From positions 1 to 34,462 of the IMG/VR virus record IMGVR_UViG_3300031140_000019: DNA of 34,462 nucleotides, one strand, 5' to 3'. Positions within the stretch are counted from its first letter, which is position 1; every line of letters begins with the position of its first letter. Of the stretch, positions 1 to 7,528 are shown piece by piece. The notes below the pieces were generated by a model, which was not told where the DNA came from, made no database searches, and saw nothing but the letters and a program-made list of their open reading frames with translations. This DNA is from a virus. The translations under genes and the position numbers were made by a program.

Positions 1-2002
1 AATCAATATCCCACAGTTTATTTACTGTGCTTACTAACTTACTCTCTACTTCTACGACTACATCTATCATAGCCTGCTGCTCGTCAGGGTGTACATCCAC
101 CACCATACTATCATGAACTGTATTAACTATGCAACTTTTCAAACCCCTTTCATTCATTACCTTTTCCATCATCAGCATTGACACAGGCACAATATCTGCC
201 GTAGCGAATGACTGAACTGGATAGTTTTTAATCTTGGTAAAGTGAGTTACTGTACCATCCTTCCTTCTTGCCACATCGGGGAAGCTAAACTGCCTACCCG
301 AAGGTGTGGTAATCTTCCTCTCTGTTAAAGCTTCTGTGGCTAACTTCCTATGCCACTCAGCTATGCCCCTGTACTTCTTTAAGAAGTGAGTGTAGTACTC
401 AGCCTCCGCAGGTGTACGACCATAGCCAGAGGCACCATACAAGGGTGCAAAGGTATGCTCCTTAGCTGCCTGTCGTGAGATAGGCTGGCCTGCATCTGCA
501 ATAATGTCTGCTGTGTACTGGTGTACGTCAAATCCTTCAATGACTTCCTTGATAGCTAACTTATCCTGTGATAGGTAGGCTGCTGCACGAAACTCTAGCT
601 GCCCAAAGTCAGCCTCCATTATCTTACCTCCTTTCCATCGTGATATAAACACACGTTTAACTGGGAACGTACCACCCCTAGGCATGTTCTGCATGTTGGG
701 GTTACGGCCTGACATTCTAGCTGTCGAAGTTATGTGCTGTGTTAGCTGTACGTGTAGCATACCATCTGCCTTAGTAAACTTCTCAATGCCACCCACAAAG
801 GAGGACAAGTAAGATGATACAGCATTCAATCTACGTAGCTTGGCTAAGAAGTCAGCTTCACGTACCATGCCCTTACCTTTAGCTGCTGCCTCTAGTGTCT
901 CAAGGATACCCTTACCAGTACTGAATCCACTAGCACTAGCCCACGTAGCTTTAGGGGGTGAGAACTTAAGCCCTGCCAACACCTTAGTCTTAGTTAGTAC
1001 GTAACCCTGTCGTCCACATGACTTGCAGATGTTCTTGTTCTTACGAGGCACCCCTTTCTTAGTAAGATGCTGAACCATACCAGTGCCATTGCATACAACA
1101 CACTTGCTAGCCTTAGTCTTATAGACTGGCCCCGTCATAGACCGCACTGCATCCTTGAATGACGAGTCAGACATGAATGCATTGACTGTTTCAGCCCACC
1201 TCTTCTTGTCTACAACCTTCCGTGAGAAGACTAGGGTGGATAGCTGCTCTGGTGAATTGATGTTGATTGGTGTATCCCCCATCAGTTCCTCTACAAACTC
1301 CATCAGTTCTTCTTCTAAGGTTGCCCTCTCTTCTTCAAACTCTTTCTTTACCTTGGTTAGTTCTACTAAGTCTACCTTGATACCCCTCATATAGATAAGA
1401 GCTAACTCATAGCAGGTGTCCATAGTAATGTCTAACACAGACTGCATACTACTGTTCTCTGCATTAGCAAAACGTGCCATCTGTTTCTTGTAGACACCAA
1501 GAGTAGAACGCAAGTCATAGCGTAGGTACTCGTCTAGTTCATCAAAAGGAATATCCTTTGTAGATGTGCCAGACTTCCAGTAGTCAGACATAGTATCTAG
1601 CTTCTGCTCTTCCAGTTGATACTGGGCAGACACAAAGCCTAGGTTCAAGGGCGACTTGATACCCTTGTTAAGTATATACTCACCTAACATTGTGTCATAG
1701 ATCTTTCCAGAATAAGTGAACCCACATTCCCAGATCCACGTAAGGTCATGCACTGCGTTGTGACAGACCAGTAGCGTAGTAGCATCTAAGATGCCCTGAG
1801 TAATCACCTCTCCACCTACAGTAGGCTCCTCGTCTGAGTGTGTAAAGGTAACTACAGTTTCTATTCCTTTAACGGGCCTAGCTACTGTGTCTACCTGTAA
1901 CATACCTACCATTACTAATTCATTTTCTGCCTCAAAGGGGTCAAAGTGCTGCTTACCATCCCTTTTACAGGTGGTGTTCTCTACATCCAATACAGTAATC
2001 AT
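1..2002 (-). CDS. DNA polymerase, family A, with 3'-5' exonuclease (C-terminus cut by window edge)
   Basis: This is the replicative phage DNA polymerase. 667 codons are visible and the last few residues lie beyond the left edge. The exonuclease domain carries D6-x-E8, N82/D86 (HNAVHD) and Y159-x3-D163. The polymerase domain has motif A around D465 (ADFGQLEFR), motif B R510-x3-K514-x3-F518-x3-Y522, and motif C H630-D631-S632. The residue equivalent to E. coli Pol I 762 is Phe. Motif C ends in Ser where most family members have Glu; the two metal-binding Asp are kept. A Cys4 insertion (C301, C304, C326, C329, DnaJ-like CxxCxGxG) sits in the thumb, after the NINSPEQL motif. The ATG overlaps the stop of the endonuclease VII gene (ATGA), so the two are translationally coupled. 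Family assignment is certain; the zinc finger's function is unknown. Confidence 0.97.
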   Translation of the reverse strand, partial: MITVLDVENTTCKRDGKQHFDPFEAENELVMVGMLQVDTVARPVKGIETVVTFTHSDEEPTVGGEVITQGILDATTLLVCHNAVHDLTWIWECGFTYSGKIYDTMLGEYILNKGIKSPLNLGFVSAQYQLEEQKLDTMSDYWKSGTSTKDIPFDELDEYLRYDLRSTLGVYKKQMARFANAENSSMQSVLDITMDTCYELALIYMRGIKVDLVELTKVKKEFEEERATLEEELMEFVEELMGDTPININSPEQLSTLVFSRKVVDKKRWAETVNAFMSDSSFKDAVRSMTGPVYKTKASKCVVCNGTGMVQHLTKKGVPRKNKNICKSCGRQGYVLTKTKVLAGLKFSPPKATWASASGFSTGKGILETLEAAAKGKGMVREADFLAKLRRLNAVSSYLSSFVGGIEKFTKADGMLHVQLTQHITSTARMSGRNPNMQNMPRGGTFPVKRVFISRWKGGKIMEADFGQLEFRAAAYLSQDKLAIKEVIEGFDVHQYTADIIADAGQPISRQAAKEHTFAPLYGASGYGRTPAEAEYYTHFLKKYRGIAEWHRKLATEALTERKITTPSGRQFSFPDVARRKDGTVTHFTKIKNYPVQSFATADIVPVSMLMMEKVMNERGLKSCIVNTVHDSMVVDVHPDEQQAMIDVVVEVESKLVSTVNKLWDID

Positions 2003-2433
2003 AACTGCCCCCTAATATATTTAATTGCTCTCTGCATTCGTGGAACATCATCATTGAAGCAGCCCAGTGCTCTGTTGCAACTATGACAAAGCCAACCTCT
2101 GAAATCATCTGTCTTGTGACAATGATCTAACACCCATCTACCTGCACTACCCCCCTTACCCTCTGCCTGTGCTTCATCACATAAGCAAACAGGACACTCG
2201 TATCCTTCGGGAGGCTGTCCATGCAAATCCTTAAGCCCTTTACGTACCTTGGCTAAGTCGGAGGCACACACCTTACACTCTGGCCTTAGGTAACTACCAC
2301 CACTAGCCGTGGAGAAGGCACTTAGGGGTAGGATGTTAACACACTTAGAACATATCTTTGTGTCCTCACACTCAGGATGTGCTTCATATAACTCTATGTC
2401 CTCAATGAATAACTTCAGTTGTTCATACTCCAT
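1999..2433 (-). CDS. Endonuclease VII-like Holliday junction/branched DNA resolvase
   Basis: This is a structure-selective nuclease of the T4 endonuclease VII type, expected to resolve branched replication intermediates before packaging. From the chosen ATG it is 144 aa. An N-terminal zinc module (C28, C31, C53, C56) precedes the endonuclease VII core: C80-P-V-C83, then D103-H104-C-H106, then C116-x2-C119-N120, the usual zinc-bound His-Me finger. An in-frame ATG at 2451 would add 6 residues but has no SD. The ATG at 2433 has GGAAGG ten bases upstream and overlaps the end of the helicase gene by 11 bases. It lies between helicase and polymerase, as expected for a replication gene. Confidence 0.93.
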   Translation of the reverse strand: MEYEQLKLFIEDIELYEAHPECEDTKICSKCVNILPLSAFSTASGGSYLRPECKVCASDLAKVRKGLKDLHGQPPEGYECPVCLCDEAQAEGKGGSAGRWVLDHCHKTDDFRGWLCHSCNRALGCFNDDVPRMQRAIKYIRGQL

Positions 2434-3649
2434 ACCTTGCAATCCTTCCATCTAGCATACATGTAACCTTACCATGCCACCCTGATAGTTTATTCTTAGT
2501 TATGTTGATATGACGCATTGGATCTTCCATTGTATCATCCTCCCCAATGGCAGGGTTCTTTGCAATCAGTAGCATAAGGTCAGCCTCTGATGCCTTACCT
2601 GTCTTAGAACCTTCCATCATAGATTGATTAAGTATTACCTTGCCCTCTGCCTCTGCACTTAGCTGTGACATATAGAACATGGCACACCCATACTGCTTGG
2701 AAATGTCCCTAGCATAGATAGCATTAGCCTTGAGCATCATGTCCTCACGGGCAGCACCATTGAGCCTAGCAAACTTATCACCCATGTCTAGTACAACAAC
2801 GTCAGGTGTGTAGGATTTAATGACCGACTCAACCCATGCCATGTCCTTACCTGTGGCATCAATGAACTTAACATGATCCTTGATACGCTGGTACTTAGCA
2901 GTAGCTGCTGAAGGATTGTCCCGTATCTGATTGAGTGTCATACCTGTGGATGCATTGAGGTAACGTGCTGCTACCCTGTGTACTGCCTCCTCATTACATA
3001 ACACTAGACACTGTGCGCCCTGCTCTGCAAAACCTTTAGGGCCAGCAATGAATGACGCATGGCTAGAAGTCTTACCTGTCTCAGGTCTAGCACCTATCAT
3101 AATAAGGTGACCACCATTAACACCCTCCACCTTACGTGCCAAGGTAGGTAGGTTGAACGTCCACTGAGCCTCAAGGTCACTCTTCTTTAATAGATAATCC
3201 ATATCAATGTCAGCCCACTCAACCGATAGGTTAGGTGTGAAGTCCTCATTGTAATTATCTAGTATGGCACGTAGAGGTTCAAGAGATGCGTGTTCACCAT
3301 TGACGTATTCAAAGCCAAGGTTAGCTACCTCTTCTCCTACATGTTGTCGGAACATATCCGACAGTACATCACTGGCTATGTCCACACCCATGATAGCCTC
3401 ACGCTCTACCTTGTCAAAGATACCTTGATAGGAATCCTTCTGTGCTGTAGTGATCGTAGGGTTCTTAGAGAAGAACAGTGCCTCCACCTCTATGGGTGTA
3501 ACATCCCTGCCGTAGGTAGTAATGGCAGCATCAATGGTAGCCTTAACCTTGCGACCTTCCTTGCTGAATATACTGTTGGGGCAACGGATACCCTTGTGGT
3601 TATCATGGAAGTCTTTATCCATGAGTGTTCGTAGTAATGCTAATTCCAT
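2423..3649 (-). CDS. Replicative DNA helicase, DnaB/RecA-like
   Basis: A 408-aa hexameric-type helicase that would unwind DNA ahead of the polymerase. Walker A is G186-ARPETGK-T194, the catalytic acidic pair is N219-E220-E221, and Walker B is VVVLDMGD at 284-291. A sensor-like YMSQL follows near 327-331 and KNK near the C-terminus. The N-terminal 150 residues are helical and not the primase domain that T7 gp4 carries; primase is a separate gene here (5968-6738). The start ATG has GAGGAA seven bases upstream. Overlap with endonuclease VII and a shared operon with polymerase support the role. Confidence 0.95.
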   Translation of the reverse strand: MELALLRTLMDKDFHDNHKGIRCPNSIFSKEGRKVKATIDAAITTYGRDVTPIEVEALFFSKNPTITTAQKDSYQGIFDKVEREAIMGVDIASDVLSDMFRQHVGEEVANLGFEYVNGEHASLEPLRAILDNYNEDFTPNLSVEWADIDMDYLLKKSDLEAQWTFNLPTLARKVEGVNGGHLIMIGARPETGKTSSHASFIAGPKGFAEQGAQCLVLCNEEAVHRVAARYLNASTGMTLNQIRDNPSAATAKYQRIKDHVKFIDATGKDMAWVESVIKSYTPDVVVLDMGDKFARLNGAAREDMMLKANAIYARDISKQYGCAMFYMSQLSAEAEGKVILNQSMMEGSKTGKASEADLMLLIAKNPAIGEDDTMEDPMRHINITKNKLSGWHGKVTCMLDGRIARYGV

Positions 3650-3692
3650 AATATGTTCCTCATTGTATACATTGTGCAGTATGGCTTACACT

Positions 3693-3842
3693 TTAATGTA
3701 TAGCATGTATCTCTTTGATGGGGGAATGCTTCTTGTGCTTATGAAGTCTGTTACCTTCGCACACAGGGCATCCCTTGTTGTTACCGCAAGACCTACTTAC
3801 AGACTTACCCCCCGTCTTCTTCTTCTTCTTTGTTCTGCTCAC
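3693..3842 (-). CDS. 49-aa Lys/Cys/His-rich putative zinc-binding protein (GTG start)
   Basis: A short gene with a GTG start, easy to miss. The product begins MSRTKKKKKTGGKSVSRS and continues to C19-x5-C25-P-V-C28, followed by His at 33, 35 and 38, so it looks like a tiny zinc ribbon with a basic tail that could bind nucleic acid. Start choice: a near-perfect SD (AGGAGGGG) lies five bases before the GTG. It overlaps the 3' end of the upstream 100-aa gene by 38 bases in another frame and ends just before the helicase gene. Similar Lys-rich CPxC mini-proteins occur in other marine podoviruses (from memory). Function unknown. Confidence 0.8.
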   Translation of the reverse strand: MSRTKKKKKTGGKSVSRSCGNNKGCPVCEGNRLHKHKKHSPIKEIHAIH

Positions 3843-4107
3843 GCATACCCCTCCTGATCGCCCCTATAACCCCAAAGTGAAACAGGATGTTAAGTTCTTC
3901 ATCAGTCAACTCCACTGTCCGTGTATGCTTAGCAAAGGTGTTAGCTTCAAACTGTACTATTTCATCATGAACCTGCATCTGTGTGAGTACATAGTCTAGC
4001 CCCGATTGTACAAAGGAGGTTATCTCTTTCTCCTCTATATCCATATTCATTATACCTGAACCGTCTGCTTGATCCACTATTTCTAGTACTGTAATACCAT
4101 TGCTCAT
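3805..4107 (-). CDS. Conserved small acidic phage protein (100 aa), function unknown
   Basis: I do not recognise a function. The protein is acidic, with a predicted helical C-terminal half (LTDEELNILFHFGVIGAIRRGMREQ) and an EEEEDGG tail. The ATG has GGAGA seven bases upstream and overlaps the stop of the preceding 66-aa gene by four bases. The last 38 bases also encode the N-terminus of the 49-aa GTG-start protein, including its SD, so the two are probably coupled. Confidence 0.8.
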   Translation of the reverse strand: MSNGITVLEIVDQADGSGIMNMDIEEKEITSFVQSGLDYVLTQMQVHDEIVQFEANTFAKHTRTVELTDEELNILFHFGVIGAIRRGMREQNKEEEEDGG

Positions 4108-4304
4108 GGTCGTTTCTCCAATGTGTCTGCTGCAGAGTAAGATACATTATCACATGCCATTTCTTCCTTACCGCTCTGGTTCCATATGTCTACAACTGTG
4201 TTTAACCACGGCTTAAACTCATACCAATACCAATCTCCATCACTATCCATTGCTAAATAGTTAGCCCATGGCGGTGCGTCTGTCCAATCAGGTTTGTTCA
4301 TCAT
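4104..4304 (-). CDS. Small Trp-rich phage protein (66 aa)
   Basis: A short protein with the pattern KPDWTDAPPWANYLAMDSDGDWYWYEFKP, seen in small accessory proteins of many T7-like and marine phages; function unknown. GGGAGGT lies six bases before the first of two consecutive ATGs (4304 and 4301). It overlaps the end of the Mom-like gene by 17 bases and the start of the next gene by four. Confidence 0.85.
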   Translation of the reverse strand: MMNKPDWTDAPPWANYLAMDSDGDWYWYEFKPWLNTVVDIWNQSGKEEMACDNVSYSAADTLEKRP

Positions 4305-4887
4305 TACATACCTCCCATCTACACTTCAATTGTTTATCATACACTAGTAAGAACCGATGCTTCCTAGACCTATCACGCCACTCACCTTTGAGTAACTTCA
4401 TTGGCCCTCTTGTATGCTTCACATAAGACCCATCATCCTGCTCTATCCAGAAGTCTTTCTTTGCTGCACTTAGCCCATAGTACTTGAAGTTACAGGCTCT
4501 GTATATAGTACCCTGATGATGGTTGCTATCTGCATAACTGAGCAGTGCCTTAACCTTGGTGTCCTTACGTAGCTGCCTCATTGCCTTTGCAACAAACCAA
4601 CTGGTCAGGTTGTGTTCAGTACCCTGTACTTTAGGGTGTAGGCATAGCCTTGATAGCTCAAACAGACCTTCCTGCTGTGTCCTCTCTAACCCAAAGCAAC
4701 CCTTGGCTAACTCAGGTACAGGGAAGCCAGTGAAGACTATGGCACCTACAAGTTCAGTGCCACACATAAGGCCATAGTTGTACCCACTCTTGAACCCCTT
4801 GGATTCATCCTTGAGGTAATGATATTTGAGTAGGATACAGGCTGCTTCTTTCTTGGTGATTGTTACAATACTGTAATCTTCTTTCAT
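4288..4887 (-). CDS. Mom-like DNA-modification protein (GNAT-fold family candidate)
   Basis: A 199-aa protein resembling phage Mu Mom, which converts adenine in phage DNA to an N6-carbamoylmethyl form and so blocks host restriction. Supporting features are the N-terminal HYLKDESKGFKSGYNYGL stretch, the strand ELVGAIVFTGFP (45-56), the ELSRLCLHP element (77-85) and the C-terminal SYADSNHHQGTIYRACNF (117-134), which matches the Mom hallmark of Ser-x-Ala-Asp followed by GTIYxAxxF. The alternative is another GNAT acetyltransferase of unknown substrate. It sits in the replication operon immediately upstream of small conserved genes, consistent with modification of newly made DNA. No Com-like regulator is seen. 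Family recognised by eye, not by search. Confidence 0.7.
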   Translation of the reverse strand: MKEDYSIVTITKKEAACILLKYHYLKDESKGFKSGYNYGLMCGTELVGAIVFTGFPVPELAKGCFGLERTQQEGLFELSRLCLHPKVQGTEHNLTSWFVAKAMRQLRKDTKVKALLSYADSNHHQGTIYRACNFKYYGLSAAKKDFWIEQDDGSYVKHTRGPMKLLKGEWRDRSRKHRFLLVYDKQLKCRWEVCNDEQT

Positions 4888-4905
4888 ATGTCACCCCCCA
4901 TCTCA

Positions 4906-5133
4906 TTACGTACCGGTAGTATAAGAAGCTATATCGTCAAACAAATTGTAGTAGTTAACAGCAGAAGCAACACTGCTCCCACCCCTGCCTATGGCAAGGC
5001 CGCACTCTCTATAGCTCAGTCCAGAAGCACGTAGCTTCACTACTTCTGCTAACTCCCCCTTAGAAAAGGCCTCAAGTACACCCTCTGTCTTACGTAGATG
5101 GTCACCTATCTTAGGCGCGAAGACTATGCTCAT
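4906..5133 (-). CDS. Small HTH protein, paralogue B (75 aa)
   Basis: A probable DNA-binding protein. It opens MSIVFAPKI and carries a predicted helix-turn-helix in the segment ELAEVVKLRASGLSYRECGLAIGRGGSSVASAVNYYNL. It is clearly paralogous to the gene directly upstream (5130-5402), sharing the MSIVFxPKI start and the G(L/F)S...GRGG/HRGQGG...A(V/I)N core. Its ATG overlaps the upstream stop (ATGA). It could regulate phage transcription; no target is established. Confidence 0.82.
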   Translation of the reverse strand: MSIVFAPKIGDHLRKTEGVLEAFSKGELAEVVKLRASGLSYRECGLAIGRGGSSVASAVNYYNLFDDIASYTTGT

Positions 5134-5402
5134 GCCATTATCCCCTCAAGAAGTTCTTTTCTTTTTGTTCGTATCTCACTATGTAGATTGTGATGGTTAA
5201 TAGCGTTAGCTACACCACCCTGACCCCTGTGTATAAGCTTACTAATTTGGATGAAAGAAAAGCCATGAACCCGTAGGGTTACTAACCTTTGCAACTCCTG
5301 CTTTGTGTACAGGTGTTTCCTACGCTCCACTACATCCTTCTTAGGGGGTGCCTTAGATCCAGAAAATACCTCAGATATTTTAGGCTTAAATACAATGCTC
5401 AT
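5130..5402 (-). CDS. Small HTH protein, paralogue A (90 aa)
   Basis: A tandem paralogue of the 75-aa protein downstream. It begins MSIVFKPKI, has a longer basic linker (about residues 16-30) and an HTH-like core ELQRLVTLRVHGFSFIQISKL, then a conserved GGVANAINHHNL. The C-terminus is basic. It overlaps both neighbours by four bases (ATGA). The linker and tail lengths differ between the copies, so the duplication is not recent. It is a candidate regulator or nucleoid-type DNA-binding protein. Confidence 0.82.
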   Translation of the reverse strand: MSIVFKPKISEVFSGSKAPPKKDVVERRKHLYTKQELQRLVTLRVHGFSFIQISKLIHRGQGGVANAINHHNLHSEIRTKRKELLEGIMA

Positions 5403-5620
5403 TTTAAATCCTCCGAATTAATGTCCACTATAACACAGTGAGGACTGATACCCTGTTTAATTCTATCCTTAGGGCGAGTGTCTTCTCCAATAGGAACAAT
5501 GTCTTCTTCAATAGGAACAACCTTACCAACGAAGATATTGTTAAAGTTGTCTTGGTACTCGGACGATGTTTGAACCTTAGTCTTGATCTCGTCACCTGTT
5601 ATGTCGTTCTTTGTAGTCAT
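5399..5620 (-). CDS. Hypothetical protein (73 aa) with a short internal repeat
   Basis: I do not recognise it. The protein is polar and acidic with an internal duplication, VVPIEED-IVPIGED, about residues 34-47, also visible as a direct DNA repeat at about 5489-5522. It is held in a run of ATGA overlaps with the genes on each side, which supports it being translated. Confidence 0.7.
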   Translation of the reverse strand: MTTKNDITGDEIKTKVQTSSEYQDNFNNIFVGKVVPIEEDIVPIGEDTRPKDRIKQGISPHCVIVDINSEDLK

Positions 5621-5868
5621 GATGCATCCTCCTTAGAGTTACCATTTAACCATTCAATATATTCATCAGGAGTCATGAAGTCTTCAATGACTACCGCCAA
5701 TGCCTTGAGTACAACTTGGTTATGCTTAAAGTCTTTAGGGTGAGTGCTGGTATCCTCTTGGAAGACGCTAACTATATCATAGTAACCCTTCAGTCCTTCC
5801 TTGAGTAGGATGTCCAGTACTTCATCTGTGAATACTTTACCAATTGCTTCTAATGCTGTTGCACTCAT
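5617..5868 (-). CDS. Hypothetical protein (83 aa)
   Basis: Unrecognised, predicted mostly helical, with acidic surfaces and no signal peptide or membrane segment. The ATG overlaps the stop of the 36-aa membrane protein (ATGA) and the stop overlaps the next ATG, so it belongs to a coupled string of small genes downstream of primase. Confidence 0.75.
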   Translation of the reverse strand: MSATALEAIGKVFTDEVLDILLKEGLKGYYDIVSVFQEDTSTHPKDFKHNQVVLKALAVVIEDFMTPDEYIEWLNGNSKEDAS

Positions 5869-5975
5869 GATCCTACTCCTGCTGCTTTAGTTATTAATTT
5901 AATTGTAACATACCCTGCAAAACCTAAGAAACCTATGTACACCACACCTCTTAGAAACTCCTTCAAGTTATCCAT
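5865..5975 (-). CDS. 36-aa single-pass membrane protein
   Basis: A tiny gene between primase and the 83-aa protein. The product starts MDNLKEFLRG, has one hydrophobic segment (about residues 11-27, VVYIGFLGFAGYVTIKL) and ends TKAAGVGS. AGGAGA lies upstream with suitable spacing. The ATG overlaps the primase stop by eight bases and the stop overlaps the next ATG (ATGA). This packing is the main evidence for translation. Function unknown; its site in the replication operon makes a membrane anchor or host-takeover role as likely as lysis. Confidence 0.72.
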   Translation of the reverse strand: MDNLKEFLRGVVYIGFLGFAGYVTIKLITKAAGVGS

Positions 5976-6738
5976 CACTCATTCTCCTAAGGTTATCAAG
6001 GTCAACTTCTAACCTATATTTAATATCATCTTCTAACTTCAATGCTACTGCTTTCTTTATGTGCCTACGTAGTTCCTTAACATGTTGTAGGGATTTCAAT
6101 GAAGCATCAGGGTCTAAGGCAACGATAACCGTATCATAAGCATTCAATGCTACAGCATGGCTCTCCATTAAGCTAGTACCCAGTAACGCTACACCTACAT
6201 AACCCTCTGAGGCACACACACTAGCACTGATAGCATCCTCCACTACCACTGCAACACTGCCAGTGCCTACGATGAATGGCATACCTGAACCACCATACCG
6301 CTTCCACTTAGGTGTCACCACCTTGTTCAATGTACGACCTGTTGCATCATACAGTATGTGATTCTTCTTGATAGGGAATATAACTCTACTGTCTTTGATG
6401 TCCCACAGGTGTGTACCTTCATTGAGTATACCCCAGTATTCAAGCCAATCAGTGGCCTCCTTAGGTAAGTTGCGTGACACACTCAGTGGGAACTCAATAG
6501 GTTCAATTGTAATGTGATCCCTATCATTACCCTGCATCAACCTTCTAATGTCACTAGCAGATAGACTACCTTCAAACATACCCCTAGCACCGCATGAGGC
6601 ACTAAAGCATTGCCACTTGAGAACACCCATATCATTGGAAGCACCAAAGGTATTCCTTCTATGGCATGTAGGACAATCTGTTCTAACTGAATGGCCAATA
6701 GGCAGTTCCATATCAACTACGTGTTGTCTTATGTTCAT
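5968..6738 (-). CDS. DNA primase (zinc ribbon plus Toprim)
   Basis: Makes RNA primers for lagging-strand synthesis. In the 256-aa form the N-terminal zinc ribbon has C22-x2-C25 and C44-x4-C49, and the Toprim domain has the catalytic E167 (VVVEDAISAS) and D209-P-D211 (VALDPDAS). It corresponds to the primase half of T7 gp4, here free of the helicase. A GTG at 6744 would overlap the upstream stop, but the ATG at 6738 has GAGGGG at proper spacing and is preferred. It follows an HNH endonuclease gene, whose last codons carry the primase SD. Confidence 0.93.
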   Translation of the reverse strand: MNIRQHVVDMELPIGHSVRTDCPTCHRRNTFGASNDMGVLKWQCFSASCGARGMFEGSLSASDIRRLMQGNDRDHITIEPIEFPLSVSRNLPKEATDWLEYWGILNEGTHLWDIKDSRVIFPIKKNHILYDATGRTLNKVVTPKWKRYGGSGMPFIVGTGSVAVVVEDAISASVCASEGYVGVALLGTSLMESHAVALNAYDTVIVALDPDASLKSLQHVKELRRHIKKAVALKLEDDIKYRLEVDLDNLRRMSDG

Positions 6739-6740
6739 GC

Positions 6741-7217
6741 TCACCCCTCTTCTATTACGTGATACTTTCTCTTGGCTCTAAGGTATGCTGCTCTGGCATC
6801 TAGGATGTTGTCATACACCCCTAGATTTATCTGCTTATTGTTAAGCACAATGTATGCCCTCCACATTTCTAGCCTAGCGATATAAGAAGCTCCTAATGCC
6901 CTAGTTTCATTGAAATGGTTACCCTGATTAGTAACCGCCCTAAGATTCTCTATTCTATTATCGTGTTTGTCCCCGTTAATATGATCAATCTGTAGAGACT
7001 GATCCATATCAGGATTATGATATAGGTATATTAATCTATGCTCTAGTAGTAGAACTCCTTCAAATGATATATTTCTATATCTTTGTTTTGAGACTGGCCT
7101 TCTACCTCTATTTGCCCACGTTGCACATGGGTTTATTCTTATAAGCTCCCCCTCTTTGTAGTTAAATGTGGATCTTATGTTTGCTGTTTGTATTATTTTA
7201 GTTGGCGATCTTCTCAT
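6741..7217 (-). CDS. HNH homing endonuclease with AP2 DNA-binding domain
   Basis: A 158-aa free-standing homing endonuclease. The HNH core runs from about H60 (EHRLIYLYHN) through D78-H79-I-N-G-D to N88 and N100-H101. A C-terminal AP2-like domain (about 109-152, GASYIARLEMWRAYIVLNNKQINLGVY) would recognise DNA. Such genes spread by cutting uninfected alleles and commonly sit beside replication genes, as here just upstream of primase. GGGAG precedes the ATG. The gap upstream (7218-7312) carries its own promoter-like and hairpin sequences, consistent with insertion as a unit. Confidence 0.9.
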   Translation of the reverse strand: MRRSPTKIIQTANIRSTFNYKEGELIRINPCATWANRGRRPVSKQRYRNISFEGVLLLEHRLIYLYHNPDMDQSLQIDHINGDKHDNRIENLRAVTNQGNHFNETRALGASYIARLEMWRAYIVLNNKQINLGVYDNILDARAAYLRAKRKYHVIEEG

Positions 7218-7247
7218 ACTACTCCCATACTACTTAGTACACTAGCT

Positions 7248-7284
7248 ATGTTACACTGGCGGTGGGGGTAACGGAGTGTAGCAT
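7248..7284. repeat. 10-bp inverted repeat with 17-nt loop
   Basis: ATGTTACACT (7248-7257) pairs with AGTGTAGCAT (7275-7284) over 10 positions with one G-T wobble, enclosing 17 bases. Neither strand has a T-run, so it is not an ordinary terminator. It fills most of the gap between the 71-aa gene and the HNH gene. Confidence 0.6.
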
Positions 7285-7303
7285 GGATATGAACACCCGT
7301 CAA
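7275..7303 (-). promoter_or_regulatory. Candidate sigma70 promoter for the HNH-primase segment
   Basis: On the minus strand TTGACG (7298-7303) and TACACT (7275-7280) are separated by 17 bases, in the 95-bp gap before the HNH gene. The -10 half overlaps the 3' arm of the 7248-7284 inverted repeat. No other evidence of activity. Confidence 0.45.
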
Positions 7304-7312
7304 CCTATTTAG

Positions 7313-7528
7313 TTACAACCGTTTACTTCTAGCTACAGCTTCAATGATATGCTTAATCAAATTGGTAGCATGAGTCCTGTCACGTACCCTATGCTCTGAT
7401 TCCAGTGAAGTCACCTCCTGTACTGAGTAGATGTTCTTCAAGGATAAATACTCCTCCTCTGTGTCTAATGTAACTACTACTTGTATGGGAATCCATGCAG
7501 CTGCTGTCATGTCTACTGATGCTTTCAT
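7313..7528 (-). CDS. Hypothetical protein (71 aa)
   Basis: Unrecognised. The N-terminal half (AAAWIPIQVVVTLDTEEEYLSLKNIY) looks like a beta strand plus helix; the C-terminus is basic (ARSKRL). GGAGAA lies upstream at good spacing and the ATG overlaps the previous stop by four bases. Confidence 0.72.
   Translation of the reverse strand: MKASVDMTAAAWIPIQVVVTLDTEEEYLSLKNIYSVQEVTSLESEHRVRDRTHATNLIKHIIEAVARSKRL

Noticed and set aside
1155-1394. Plus-strand Ser-rich frame inside the polymerase region
   Set aside because: Antisense shadow of the polymerase thumb coding sequence.
3522-3857. Plus-strand frame of 111 codons
   Set aside because: It is the antisense image of the 49-aa gene and the helicase start; no SD and low-complexity Leu/Ser-rich product.
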